Source: Kitasatospora phosalacinea (GTDB lineage Bacteria > Actinomycetota > Actinomycetes > Streptomycetales > Streptomycetaceae). Taken from it: DNA of 64,000 nucleotides. The notes under the pieces are model-generated. The model did not search any database, was not told where the DNA came from, and was given only the letters and a program-made list of their open reading frames with translations. Both the position numbers and the translations under genes were made by a program. The DNA lies in NCBI RefSeq assembly GCF_030268885.1, contig NZ_BSSA01000011.1, forward strand, positions 124,001-188,000. The letters run 5' to 3'. Positions 44,906 to 54,198 of the stretch are shown piece by piece (position 1 is the first letter of the stretch; each line of letters starts with the position of its first letter).

Positions 44906-46513
44906 ATGCCCATCTGCCCGTCCTGCGGAGCGGCCTCGGCCGACCCCGCGGTGACCTGCGCCAACTGCGGGAGACCGCTCGCCGCACCCGCGATCGGGGA
45001 CGTGATCGAGGGCGCGGGCTCCGCGGGCACCGGTCCCTCCCCGTGGGGCGCCGGCCGGGTGCACCACACCCGGGAGACGCCGCTGCTCTCCCGCGGCTGG
45101 CTGACCGCGGGCCGGGTGCTGATCGCGCCGACCGCGCTGCTGCTCCTGGCCGCCGTGATCGGCGCCGCCAGCCAGGACGGCAGCGACGCCGCGGGAGCCA
45201 GCCTCGGCTGGTCCGCCAAGGGCTTCCAGACCTGGCTGACGCTGGCCCTCACCGCCTTCGGCGCGCCGCTGACCTCCCGGGTCCACTACACCGGGAAGTC
45301 CTCCTTCGCCGACGGCACGGACGCCGTCTCCACCAGCAGCACCCACCTGGTGATGTACCTGGTCGCCCTCGGCTGGCTGCTGCTGCTCTGGGCCGGCCTG
45401 CACCTGGCCGGCCGGGCCCGCCGCCGGGCCGGCGCCGTCGAGCCCACCGCCTCCGCCGCCGCCCTGCAGGCGCTGCGCACCGGGGCGCTGTCCGGCGCGG
45501 TCGCGCTGCTGCTGGGCTGGCTGGCCGGGCACGACGCGGGCCTCGGCGGGAGCCTCGGCTCGGACGACGACCTGTCGATGTCCATGGAGAACGGCATCGC
45601 GCTGCTGCCGCTCACGGTCTCCGCGGCGCTGGCCGCGGCCGCCCTGGTGCTGGCCGTGGACGGCGCGGCCGCCCTGCGCGCGGAGGCCGCCCGGCGCGGC
45701 TGGCTGGGCAGCCTGCTGCTCGCCTGGCAGCACGCCTCCCGGGTGATCGGCGGCCTGCTGGTGCTGCTCACCGCGGTCGCGCTGGTGGTGCGGCTCTCCT
45801 CCGACACGGTGTTCCCGGAGCACGGCTCGGGCCCGCTGGGCATGGTCACCAACGACGGCCTCCAGCTCTACGGCGTCGGCAGCGGCGCCACCGCCCTGGG
45901 CCTGGGCACCTTCGGCCTCCACCCGCTCTCCTTCTCGCTGTTCGACCTGGGCGGACGCGGCTGGGGCTGGTGGCTCACGGTCCTCCCGGTGCTGGCCGCC
46001 GCACTGGCGCTCGGCTGGTCCGCGCACCGCGGGCGGCTGTTCCACCGCGACCGGGCGGTGCTCGCGGGCCTGTACGCGGTGCTGACCGCCGCGCTGCTGC
46101 TCGGCACCTCGAGGTGGTACGACAGCTCCCGCACCAGCCCGAGCGGCAAGCACCTGAGCACCACCATGGACCTGGCCGGCTGGTCGCTGGTCTCGGTGCT
46201 GGTCTCCGCGCTCTGCTGGGGCGTGTTCGGCGCGCTGGTCGTGCCCGCCGTGCTCGACGCGCTGCGCCGCACCCGGGTGCCGCTGGCCCCGCCCCGCCCG
46301 GAGGTGCCGCCGGTGCCCGCCGTGCCGCCGCAGCCCGGCGCGCTGCCGCTCGTCCAGCCGGTGCTGCCCGGCCAGGGCGGCGCGGACCTGCTGGAGAGGA
46401 CCCCGTACGGCTCGGTCGAGCTGGTCGTGGACGAGCCGCCCGCCCCCGCCGTCGCGCTCGGCAAGGACGACGAGGACCCGCACGCCGCGTTCCGCCGCCC
46501 CGCGGCGGACTGA
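44906..46513 (+). CDS. Zinc-ribbon polytopic membrane protein
   Basis: 535 residues. The N terminus is a double-CxxC zinc ribbon (CPSCG and CANCG, about residues 4-21), followed by a Pro/Gly linker and roughly nine to ten hydrophobic segments between about 65 and 450. A Pro-rich acidic C-terminal tail ends near FRRPAAD. No catalytic motif recognised. Such zinc-ribbon plus multi-TM proteins are common in streptomycetes without known function. It starts 64 nt after the GMC oxidoreductase and is followed by a strong terminator. Confidence 0.7.
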   Translation: MPICPSCGAASADPAVTCANCGRPLAAPAIGDVIEGAGSAGTGPSPWGAGRVHHTRETPLLSRGWLTAGRVLIAPTALLLLAAVIGAASQDGSDAAGASLGWSAKGFQTWLTLALTAFGAPLTSRVHYTGKSSFADGTDAVSTSSTHLVMYLVALGWLLLLWAGLHLAGRARRRAGAVEPTASAAALQALRTGALSGAVALLLGWLAGHDAGLGGSLGSDDDLSMSMENGIALLPLTVSAALAAAALVLAVDGAAALRAEAARRGWLGSLLLAWQHASRVIGGLLVLLTAVALVVRLSSDTVFPEHGSGPLGMVTNDGLQLYGVGSGATALGLGTFGLHPLSFSLFDLGGRGWGWWLTVLPVLAAALALGWSAHRGRLFHRDRAVLAGLYAVLTAALLLGTSRWYDSSRTSPSGKHLSTTMDLAGWSLVSVLVSALCWGVFGALVVPAVLDALRRTRVPLAPPRPEVPPVPAVPPQPGALPLVQPVLPGQGGADLLERTPYGSVELVVDEPPAPAVALGKDDEDPHAAFRRPAAD

Positions 46514-46541
46514 CCGGGCCGGGGACGGGTTCCGGGAAGGG

Positions 46542-46573
46542 CAAAGGGCCCCGCGGGGGAACGGGGCCCTTTG
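46542..46573 (+). terminator. Terminator after the zinc-ribbon membrane protein gene
   Basis: 12-bp stem CAAAGGGCCCCG with its complement (46562-46573) and an 8-nt loop, 28 nt after the stop. The descending arm ends in TTT. Confidence 0.88.
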
Positions 46574-47271
46574 TCGCAGCACTCGGCGTCAGGGCCGCGC
46601 CGGTGCTGGGTGACGGCGCCGGGGGAGGAGCGCCGTCGCGGAAGGATGGTCACGGGCACGCGCCGGGGCCGGATCGGCCTCACGGAGCGTGAGAGCGGAG
46701 CCGCCCGCGCGAACGGGCCCTCCACGGCGGCGGGCGCACGGTGAGCGCCCCGTCCTCCCTGCATCGTCCTGGACGAGGGCCTTGCCGTGCAACCGATTCG
46801 GCGTAAATGAGCGGTGAGTCCGGAAGTGGACACGGCACGGGGAAGCGCCGGCCCGGCCGCCGGAGAGCGGTCACCGTCCGTGATAACGGCTTGCTGGGCG
46901 TACCGGGGCGTACGCCGGAGCGGGCGGCTGACTGAGGTGTGGCGGCCGGCACCGGTACCGGCCGCCACACCCCGGGTCCGCCCGGTCGCGGACGGGGTCG
47001 CTGTCCCCTGCTGACCCGACCGCGGCACCGGGGCGCGGTCCCACGGCGGGCCCGTGCCCGCCACGCGCACCCGGTGGACCGGAGATGATCCACGCGTGGT
47101 TCCGCCGCGCGGTGCCGCCCGCACCTGGAGGGTGCCGACGTTCCGCGCGGTCTCCCGGTGCAACGATTCGCCCGCCCGCGCGGTCACGGGCGGGCGGGCG
47201 GGCAGTCGGGTGAAAGCGTCCCGGTAGACTCGGGGGTGACACCCCTTGTACCGCCCGCCGGAAGGCCGTCC
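46574..47271. other. 698-nt region without a supported gene, upstream of guaA
   Basis: Open frames occur on both strands, but their codon use, composition and lack of ribosome-binding sites do not support any. It holds a perfect 14-bp hairpin at 46936-46971 and the guaA promoter region, with TAGACT at 47225-47230 as a possible -10. What the rest does is not visible. Confidence 0.55.
46936..46971. other. Strong isolated hairpin in the guaA upstream region
   Basis: Perfect 14-bp stem GGTGTGGCGGCCGG (46936-46949) with its complement (46958-46971) and an 8-nt loop. It lies about 300 nt from either gene, so it may end or belong to an unannotated transcript. Confidence 0.6.
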
Positions 47272-48858
47272 GTGTCCGCTGATACACCCGCCCAGTCCGT
47301 CCCCGAGAACGACACCGTCCTGGTCGTCGACTTCGGCGCCCAGTACGCCCAGCTCATCGCCCGCCGGGTGCGTGAGGCGCGGGTCTACAGCGAGATCGTG
47401 CCCAGCTCGATGCCGGTCGCCGAGATGCTCGCCAAGAACCCCAGGGCGATCATCCTCTCCGGCGGCCCGTCCTCGGTCTACGAGGAGGGCGCCCCGCAGC
47501 TCGACCGCGCGCTCTTCGAGGCGGGCGTGCCGGTCTTCGGCATGTGCTACGGCTTCCAGCTGATGGCCAAGACCCTCGGCGGCACCGTGGACAACAGCGG
47601 CGCCCGCGAGTACGGCCGCACCCCGCTGACCGTGACCCGCTCCGGCTCCACGCTGTTCGAGGGCGTCCCGGACCGGCACTCCGTGTGGATGTCGCACGGC
47701 GACGCCTGCTCGGCCGCGCCCGAGGGCTTCACCGTCACCGCCTCCACCGACGTGGTGCCGGTCGCCGCCTTCGAGAACGACGACCTCAAGCTGTACGGCG
47801 TGCAGTACCACCCCGAGGTGATGCACTCCGAGCACGGCCAGCAGGTGCTGGAGCACTTCCTGTACCGCGGCGCGGGCATCGCCCCGAACTGGACCACCAC
47901 CAACGTGGTCGAGGAGCAGGTCGCGCTGATCCGCGAGCAGGTCGGCGACAAGCGCGCCATCTGCGGCCTGTCCGGCGGCGTGGACTCCGCGGTCGCCGCC
48001 GCCCTGGTGCAGCGCGCCATCGGCGACCGGCTGACCTGCGTGTACGTCGACCACGGCCTGATGCGCAAGGGCGAGACCGAGCAGGTCGAGAAGGACTTCG
48101 TCGCGGCCACCGGCGTCAAGCTGGTCGTGGTCGACGCCGAGGAGCGCTTCCTGACCGCGCTGAAGGGCGTCTCCGACCCCGAGCAGAAGCGCAAGATCAT
48201 CGGCCGCGAGTTCATCCGGGTCTTCGAGCAGGCCCAGGCCGACATCGTCGCCGACGAGGGCCCGGCCGTGGAGTTCCTGGTCCAGGGCACCCTGTACCCG
48301 GACGTGGTGGAGTCCGGCGGCGGCACCGGCACCGCCAACATCAAGTCCCACCACAACGTCGGCGGCCTCCCCGAGGACCTGGAGTTCCAGCTCGTCGAGC
48401 CGCTGCGCAAGCTGTTCAAGGACGAGGTCCGGATGGTCGGCCAGGAGCTCGGCCTGCCCGCCGAGATCGTCGGTCGCCAGCCCTTCCCCGGCCCGGGCCT
48501 CGGCATCCGGATCGTCGGCGAGGTCACCAAGGAGCGCCTGGACCTGCTCCGCGAGGCCGACGCCATCGCCCGCGAGGAGCTGACCCTGGCCGGCCTGGAC
48601 GCCGAGATCTGGCAGTGCCCGGTCGTGCTGCTGGCCGACGTCCGCTCGGTCGGCGTGCAGGGCGACGGCCGCACCTACGGCCATCCGATCGTGCTGCGCC
48701 CAGTCTCCTCCGAGGACGCCATGACCGCGGACTGGTCGCGCCTGCCCTACGAGGTGCTGGCCAAGATCTCCACCCGGATCACCAACGAGGTCAAGGACGT
48801 GAACCGGGTCGTCCTGGACGTCACCTCCAAGCCGCCGGGCACCATCGAGTGGGAGTGA
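47272..48858 (+). CDS. guaA: GMP synthase (glutamine-hydrolysing)
   Basis: Converts XMP to GMP. 528 residues: an N-terminal class I glutamine amidotransferase ([14 protein letters not shown], nucleophile in [14 protein letters not shown]), the central ATP-pyrophosphatase ([16 protein letters not shown]-loop) and the C-terminal dimerisation domain ending in TIEWE. GTG 47272 is chosen for GGAAGG 6 nt upstream; the earlier open frame is leader. With guaB and guaB3 earlier in the window, the guanine branch is complete here. Confidence 0.97.
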   Translation: MSADTPAQSVPENDTVLVVDFGAQYAQLIARRVREARVYSEIVPSSMPVAEMLAKNPRAIILSGGPSSVYEEGAPQLDRALFEAGVPVFGMCYGFQLMAKTLGGTVDNSGAREYGRTPLTVTRSGSTLFEGVPDRHSVWMSHGDACSAAPEGFTVTASTDVVPVAAFENDDLKLYGVQYHPEVMHSEHGQQVLEHFLYRGAGIAPNWTTTNVVEEQVALIREQVGDKRAICGLSGGVDSAVAAALVQRAIGDRLTCVYVDHGLMRKGETEQVEKDFVAATGVKLVVVDAEERFLTALKGVSDPEQKRKIIGREFIRVFEQAQADIVADEGPAVEFLVQGTLYPDVVESGGGTGTANIKSHHNVGGLPEDLEFQLVEPLRKLFKDEVRMVGQELGLPAEIVGRQPFPGPGLGIRIVGEVTKERLDLLREADAIAREELTLAGLDAEIWQCPVVLLADVRSVGVQGDGRTYGHPIVLRPVSSEDAMTADWSRLPYEVLAKISTRITNEVKDVNRVVLDVTSKPPGTIEWE

Positions 48859-48878
48859 TCCCACCGGCAACCGTGTGA

Positions 48879-48918
48879 CCGCGCCGCCGCTTCCCGCGCC
48901 AGGGGAGTGGCGGCGCGG
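48879..48918 (+). terminator. Terminator after guaA
   Basis: 10-bp stem CCGCGCCGCC/GGCGGCGCGG, extended inward by G-U and further pairs, 21 nt after the guaA stop. Confidence 0.7.
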
Positions 48919-49011
48919 CCGTGTGGGAGGGGCACCGGGCACAATCGGACCCGACCCCGTCGGCGGACGGCGGGCGGCAGGCGGCGAGCGGCGAGCGAGA
49001 GGGCGGCGAGG

Positions 49012-50007
49012 ATGGCGACGGGGACGGGCAGTGCGGCGGGCGGCGGCAGGACCACCGAGTGGAAGGCGCTGGGTTCGCGGTACGCGCTGCTGCCGCTGCG
49101 GCTGTTCCTGGGGGTGACCTTCGTCTACGCCGCCTTCGACAAGCTCTCCGACGCGCACTACCTGGCCGGGGCGGGCGACCCCGCCTCGTTCTACGCCCAG
49201 ACGAAGGCCGCCGAGGGCAGCAGCCCGGTCGGCTGGGCGCTCGGCCCCGCCCTGCACGCGCCGACCTTCTTCGGCCTGCTGGTCGCCTTCGGCGAACTCG
49301 CCGTCGGCCTGGGCACCCTGTTCGGCCTGTGGGGCCGGGTCGCCGCGCTCGGCGGCGCGCTGCTGTCCGCCTCGCTCTGGCTGACCGTCAGCTTCCACAC
49401 CACCCCGTACTACCTCGGCAACGACCTGGCCTACCTGCTGGCCTGGACGCCGCTGCTGCTGGCCGGCACCCCGTACCTGTCGGTCGACGGCTACCTCGCC
49501 GCCCGGGCCGCCCGCGACCGGGCCCGCGGCCTCGCCGAGGACGCGGTGCGCCGCCGCGCCCTGCTCGACGGCGGCATCGCGGCCGTCGCGCTCGGCGGGG
49601 CCGGCCTGCTGTCCGGCTCGCTCACCGCGAGCTTCGGCCGGGACGAGGCGCCCGTCGCGGCGGGCGCCGGCGCGACCAGCCCCGTCCCGCAGCCCGGCCC
49701 CGCGGTGCCCGCCGCGCAGGTCCCGGTCGGCGGCTCCGCCACCGTCAAGGACCCGGCCAGCGGCGACGCGGTCTACATCGTCCAGCCCGCCGCCGGGAAG
49801 TACGCGGGCCTGTCCTCGGTCTGCACCCACTCCGGCTGCGCGGTCAACCCGCCCAAGGACGGCAAGCTCTACTGCCCCTGCCACGGCTCCACGTTCGACG
49901 CCGCCACCGGCGCGGTGATCACCGGCCCGGCCGTGAAGCCGCTGCCCACGTACGCCGTCACCAGGAACGGCGACCAGCTGGAGCTCGGCCCCCAGCAGTC
50001 CTCCTGA
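49012..50007 (+). CDS. DoxX-Rieske fusion membrane protein
   Basis: 331 residues. The N-terminal half (about 24-160) is a DoxX-type four-helix membrane domain (LPLRLFLGVTFVYAAFDKLSD; GELAVGLGTLFGLWGR). A further hydrophobic segment (about 186-203) is preceded by three arginines at 180-182. After a Pro/Ala linker a Rieske [2Fe-2S] domain follows with ligands Cys271, His273, Cys288 and His291 and the Cys276/Cys290 disulfide pair. The cluster domain must lie outside, probably Tat-translocated as in the QcrA Rieske protein of actinobacteria. A membrane redox role, perhaps with quinones, is inferred. ATG 49012 starts just after an Arg-rich non-coding stretch. Confidence 0.88.
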   Translation: MATGTGSAAGGGRTTEWKALGSRYALLPLRLFLGVTFVYAAFDKLSDAHYLAGAGDPASFYAQTKAAEGSSPVGWALGPALHAPTFFGLLVAFGELAVGLGTLFGLWGRVAALGGALLSASLWLTVSFHTTPYYLGNDLAYLLAWTPLLLAGTPYLSVDGYLAARAARDRARGLAEDAVRRRALLDGGIAAVALGGAGLLSGSLTASFGRDEAPVAAGAGATSPVPQPGPAVPAAQVPVGGSATVKDPASGDAVYIVQPAAGKYAGLSSVCTHSGCAVNPPKDGKLYCPCHGSTFDAATGAVITGPAVKPLPTYAVTRNGDQLELGPQQSS

Positions 50008-50012
50008 GCCCG

Positions 50013-50240
50013 TCAGTCCAGGGTGTGGTCGTCGTCCCGGGCGCCGCCGCGGCCGCGCCGGGCCGCCGCCACCAGGGCGCCGGCCAGCCCGCCGCCGCCG
50101 AGCACGATGCACGTCAGCGGCAGCACGAACCGGCTGTTCACCTCGCGGTCGTTCAGCGAGGCCACCAGGTACAGCACCGCCAGCGCGGTGAACAGCCCGC
50201 CCGCGACCAGCGCGTACACGTCGAACCGGTGCTTCCGCAT
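50013..50240 (-). CDS. Small two-helix membrane protein, coupled to the PspC gene
   Basis: 75 residues with two hydrophobic segments (about 8-28 and 40-62) and a basic then acidic C terminus. No known domain. Its ATG shares one base with the stop of the upstream PspC gene (TGATG), so it is translationally coupled and likely functions with it. Convergent with the DoxX-Rieske gene, 5 nt apart. Confidence 0.7.
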   Translation of the reverse strand: MRKHRFDVYALVAGGLFTALAVLYLVASLNDREVNSRFVLPLTCIVLGGGGLAGALVAAARRGRGGARDDDHTLD

Positions 50241-51796
50241 CACCGCACCACCTTGATGTCCCCGGCGCCCACGGACACCGTCAGTTCCAGTACGCCCCTG
50301 GACGGTTGGCCGTCCGGGACCTCGATCACCACGTCCTCGTCGGTGCCGGGGCCGTTGAAGTGCTGCCCGTCCGGCAGGGTCACCTTGCCCACGCCGTTGT
50401 GGAGCTTCAGCCGCAGCTCCACCCCGGTCGGCACGGTCACCCGGGCCTCGCCCGCGCCGACCCGCAGTTCGGTGCGCAGGGTGCCGCCCGCCGGGTCCAG
50501 CGCCGACAGGTCGAGCCGCGCGTCGCCGAGCGCCAGGGTGTAGTGCTCCTGGAGCTGCTGCGGGGCGGAGACCGTCCAGCGGTGGTCGCCGGTGGAGCCC
50601 GCGACCGTCGCCGAGGTGCCGGCCGAGAGGACCAGGCCCACCGTCAGCAGCAGCGACAGCAGGGTCAGCCCGCGGGTCCGCCCCCAGCGGGCGCTGACCA
50701 CCATCGCCAGGCCCAGCGGCAGCAGCGCCACCGCCAGCACCGTCGACCAGCGGTGCTGCCCGTGGTCGCTCGCCGCGACCGCCCAGGACGCGCCGAGCGC
50801 CACCAGCACCGCCGACGCGCCCAGCACCGAGGTGCCGCGCTCCGCCCGGCGCCGGGCCTTCCACTCGCGGTGCCGCTCCATGTTGGCCCGGTACCGCTCC
50901 ATCGCCTCCTGCTGCCGGACGCGGTGCTCCGCCATCCGGCGCTCCATCCGCTCCTGGTGGCTCTCCCCGGCGGGCTCCGGGCGCGGCTCCTTGCGCAGCG
51001 GGTCGCCCTCCGGCAGGTCGGTGCGCTGCCACCACGGCCGGGCGGACGCCCCGGGCGGCGGCGTCGCGCCGCCGTACGGGTTGCGCTCCGGGTGCCGCGG
51101 GTCCCACAGGTAGCCGGACGGGCCGACCGGCGGGGTGTCGGCGGGGCGGTCCTCGGCGGCGCCGCCGCCCGCGACCTGCTGCTCGTGCCAGGCCCGGATC
51201 CGCTCGTGCAGCTCGGCGCTGCGGACCTTCCACTCGCCGCGCAGGTCGCGGCTGACCGACTCGCCCCAGGTCTTCCAGTCGGCGAACGGGCCGGTGTCCT
51301 CCAGCCGGTCCCGCGGGCCGGGCGGCGGCGGGGGCGGCGGGGCGTCGTCGCCGCCGAAGCGCCGCCGCCGCTCCGGGTCGTAGCGCAGCCCCAGGAACAC
51401 CAGCGCGGCGAGCAGCAGCAGCGGGAACAGCTGGCCGCCGTCGCCCATCGAGGAGAAGAACACCCCGGTGCCGATCACCGTCAGCAGCACCGCGCCGACC
51501 GACTGGCCGTCGACCCGGCCGGTCAGCACCCGCTGCAGCTCGGTGCGGCCGCCCTCGCCGTCCGCGGCCTCCCGCGGCACCACCAGCCAGGCCAGGCCGT
51601 ACAGGAACAGGCCGAGCCCGCCGGTCAGGCCGAGCACCGCGATCACCACCCGGAACACCACCGGGTCGATGTCCAGGTAGCGGCCGAGGCCGCCGCACAC
51701 GCCCGCCACCACCCGGTGCCGGGAGGAGCGGGTGAGCGCCGGCCGGCCGTCGGCGGGGGCGGCCGGGGGGTCCGCCGGGGTCTGGTCGTCCGTCAT
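50240..51796 (-). CDS. PspC-domain membrane protein with C-terminal LiaF-like beta domain
   Basis: 518 residues. The PspC domain (about 26-85) reads RHRVVAGVCGGLGRYLDIDPVVFRVV with a following membrane helix. Then come more hydrophobic segments, a long highly charged Arg/Glu helix-rich linker (about 215-300), further TM segments and a C-terminal repetitive beta domain (LGDARLDLSALDP, VGAGEARVTVPTGVELRLK) like LiaF/toast-rack sensors of envelope stress. GGAAGG lies 9 nt before ATG 51796. Divergent from the PspC-histidine kinase gene, which shares the domain, so the pair probably forms one envelope-sensing unit. Confidence 0.85.
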   Translation of the reverse strand: MTDDQTPADPPAAPADGRPALTRSSRHRVVAGVCGGLGRYLDIDPVVFRVVIAVLGLTGGLGLFLYGLAWLVVPREAADGEGGRTELQRVLTGRVDGQSVGAVLLTVIGTGVFFSSMGDGGQLFPLLLLAALVFLGLRYDPERRRRFGGDDAPPPPPPPGPRDRLEDTGPFADWKTWGESVSRDLRGEWKVRSAELHERIRAWHEQQVAGGGAAEDRPADTPPVGPSGYLWDPRHPERNPYGGATPPPGASARPWWQRTDLPEGDPLRKEPRPEPAGESHQERMERRMAEHRVRQQEAMERYRANMERHREWKARRRAERGTSVLGASAVLVALGASWAVAASDHGQHRWSTVLAVALLPLGLAMVVSARWGRTRGLTLLSLLLTVGLVLSAGTSATVAGSTGDHRWTVSAPQQLQEHYTLALGDARLDLSALDPAGGTLRTELRVGAGEARVTVPTGVELRLKLHNGVGKVTLPDGQHFNGPGTDEDVVIEVPDGQPSRGVLELTVSVGAGDIKVVR

Positions 51797-51930
51797 GCTC
51801 CCCATCCTTCCGGGCCGTCGGGCCCCGCCCAACCGCCCGGGGCCCGGGAGCGACCCTGAACTGTCCCTGAGGCACCTCAGGGGCCGGACCCTGATGCGCC
51901 GCTCCACCGCCACCTGCGACCATCGGTGCC

Positions 51931-53316
51931 GTGGCCGCACCCGAGACCAGAAGCACCGAGCCCGCCCCGACCGAGACCCCGGCCGGTGCGCCGCCCTACC
52001 GGCGGCTGTACCGCAGCCCGCACGGCCGGATCCTCGGCGGCGTCTGCCAGGGCCTGGCCACCCACCTCGGCGTGCCCGTCACCTGGGTGCGGCTGGCGTT
52101 CATCGTGCTGTTCTTCTCCGAGGGCATCGGCGCCCTGCTGTACGCCGCGTTCTGGGTCGTGGTGCCGCTGGGCATCAACCAGGCCGCCCCCGGCGCCGAC
52201 CGCCCGGCCCGCCGCGGCGACGCCGCCCCCGGCCGCTTCGGACGGCTGCGCGACCTGCTGGAGCGCACCTTCCACGGCGACGAGGGCGCCCCCGCCGCCG
52301 TCGACGACGGCGAGCGCCCCGCCCCGGTCGAGGGCCGCGGCCGGGCCGGCAGCATGGGCCAGCTGTTCGCCCTGGTCGCGCTGGTGATCGGCGTGATGGC
52401 GCTGCTGTCCGCGCTCGGCATCCAGACCGCCAAGCCGTACGTGTGGCCGCTGCTCGCGGTCGGCATCGGCGTCGCCCTGGTGTGGCGGCAGGCCGACGAC
52501 TCGCGCTGGCAGAGCTGGTTCGGCCTGGAGCCGGGCAGCCGCAAGGGCGCCTACCTGCGGGTGCTGTCCGGGGTGCTGCTGGTGGTGGCCGGCATCATCG
52601 GCTACTTCGTCACCCAGGGCGTCGGCTCGCCGGTCGCGCTGGTCGTCGAGTCCTCGCTGGCCGTGGTCGCGGGCGTGCTGGTGCTCGGCGGCCCGTCGAT
52701 GCTGCGGATGTGGCAGGACCTCGGCGCCGAGCGCACCGCCCGCATCCGCGCCCAGGAGCGGGCCGAGATCGCCGCGCACGTCCACGACTCGGTGCTGCAC
52801 ACCCTCACCCTGATCCAGCGCCGGGCCGAGGACCCCAAGGAGGTGCTGCGCCTGGCCCGCGCCCAGGAGCGCGAACTGCGCCTGTGGCTGTACCGCCCGG
52901 AGGCCGCCGCCGCGGCCGCCCCCGACACCCTCGCCGAGCACCTGCGCGAGATCGTCGCCGAGGTCGAGGACCGGCACGGCGTCCACCTGGAACTGGTCTG
53001 CGTCGGCGACTGCCCGATGGACGAGCGGATCGCCTCGCAGATGCAGGCGGCCAGGGAAGCCATGGTGAACGCCGCCAAGTACGGTGGCGGTGGACCGGTC
53101 CAGGTCTACGCGGAGGTGGAGGGGAGGACGGTGTCGGTGTTCGTCCGCGACCACGGCCCCGGCTTCGACCCCGACGACCTCCCCGAGGACCGCATGGGCG
53201 TACGCGAATCGATCATCGGCCGGATGCGGCGCAACGGGGGCACCGCGCGGGTGCGGCCCGCGCCGGACGGCGGGACCGAGGTCGAGCTGGAGATGGAGAG
53301 GGCGGCAGATGACTGA
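51931..53316 (+). CDS. PspC-domain sensor histidine kinase
   Basis: 461 residues. An N-terminal PspC domain (about 24-85) matches that of the divergent gene, and several membrane segments follow (about 140-265). The dimerisation helix carries the phosphoacceptor (AAHVHDSVLHTLTLIQ; His285 most likely) and the HATPase domain has N-box AAKYGGGGPVQV and G-box DHGPGFDPDDL. It is of the HisKA_3/NarL-partner class. GTG start. The response regulator overlaps by 8 nt. It probably reports envelope stress; the stimulus is unknown. Confidence 0.88.
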   Translation: MAAPETRSTEPAPTETPAGAPPYRRLYRSPHGRILGGVCQGLATHLGVPVTWVRLAFIVLFFSEGIGALLYAAFWVVVPLGINQAAPGADRPARRGDAAPGRFGRLRDLLERTFHGDEGAPAAVDDGERPAPVEGRGRAGSMGQLFALVALVIGVMALLSALGIQTAKPYVWPLLAVGIGVALVWRQADDSRWQSWFGLEPGSRKGAYLRVLSGVLLVVAGIIGYFVTQGVGSPVALVVESSLAVVAGVLVLGGPSMLRMWQDLGAERTARIRAQERAEIAAHVHDSVLHTLTLIQRRAEDPKEVLRLARAQERELRLWLYRPEAAAAAAPDTLAEHLREIVAEVEDRHGVHLELVCVGDCPMDERIASQMQAAREAMVNAAKYGGGGPVQVYAEVEGRTVSVFVRDHGPGFDPDDLPEDRMGVRESIIGRMRRNGGTARVRPAPDGGTEVELEMERAADD

Positions 53317-53989
53317 CGCAGCGTCGCAGGAGGCGGCACCCGGCCGACGGGCCCGGGTGGTGCTGGTCGACGACCACCGGATGTTCCGCACCGGCGTGCG
53401 CGCCGAGATCGGGCGCACCGACGAGACCGGCATCGACGTGGTCGGCGAGGCCGACGACGTGGAGTCCGCGGTCCGGGTCGTCGCCGAGACCCGGCCCGAC
53501 GTGGTGCTGCTGGACGTCCACCTGCCCGGCGGCGGCGGCGTCGAGGTGCTGCGCCGCTCGGCGGGCGTCGAGGGCGTGCGCTTCCTCGCGCTGTCCGTCT
53601 CGGACGCCGCCGAGGACGTGATCGGGGTGATCCGCGGCGGCGCCCGCGGCTACGTCACCAAGACCATCACCGGCACCGACCTGGTCAACGCGATCTTCCG
53701 GATCGCCGACGGCGACGCGGTGTTCTCGCCCCGGCTGGCGGGCTTCGTCCTGGACGCCTTCGCCGCCACCGACACCCCGCCGGTGGACGAGGACCTCGAC
53801 CGGCTCACCCAGCGCGAGCGCGAGGTGCTGCGGCTGATCGCCCGCGGCTACGCCTACAAGGAGATCGCCAAGCAGCTGTTCATCTCGGTCAAGACGGTGG
53901 AGAGCCACGTCTCCGCGGTGCTGCGCAAGTTGCAGCTCTCCAACCGGCACGAGCTGACCCGCTGGGCCACCGCCCGCCGACTGGTCTAG
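53309..53989 (+). CDS. NarL/LuxR-family response regulator
   Basis: 226 residues, overlapping its sensor kinase by 8 nt. Receiver domain with acidic LVDDH, phosphoacceptor Asp69 in VVLLDVHLPG and the Lys of YVTKTIT. The C-terminal LuxR HTH (about 160-215) reads LTQREREVLRLIARGYAYKEIAKQLFISVKTVESHVSAVLRKL. Likely target is the divergent PspC operon as well as distant genes; not shown. GAGAGGG upstream of the ATG. Confidence 0.92.
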   Translation: MTDAASQEAAPGRRARVVLVDDHRMFRTGVRAEIGRTDETGIDVVGEADDVESAVRVVAETRPDVVLLDVHLPGGGGVEVLRRSAGVEGVRFLALSVSDAAEDVIGVIRGGARGYVTKTITGTDLVNAIFRIADGDAVFSPRLAGFVLDAFAATDTPPVDEDLDRLTQREREVLRLIARGYAYKEIAKQLFISVKTVESHVSAVLRKLQLSNRHELTRWATARRLV

Positions 53990-54198
53990 ACCGCAACGGC
54001 CGGGGCCGGCCGGGCGCGCGCCCTCCTCCCCGGTCCGGGGCCCGGCCCGCGCCGTGCGGCCGTGTGCCAACGATCTGGTCACCGCGCGCGGGGCCGCGCC
54101 GCGGTGTCGGTAGGCTTCCTCCCGACCGGCACCGCGGCGGCCCCGATCCGGGGTCCGGCAGCCGGTCTCCTCAGTCCCTCCACAGCGAGAGCGCGCCG

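Noticed and set aside
46814-47014. 66-codon plus-strand ORF upstream of guaA
   Set aside because: No ribosome-binding site, poor codon use, and it contains the same hairpin.
46680-47093. 137-codon minus-strand ORF upstream of guaA
   Set aside because: Arg/Pro/Gly-rich, no ribosome-binding site, no domain, and it runs through the strong hairpin at 46936-46971.
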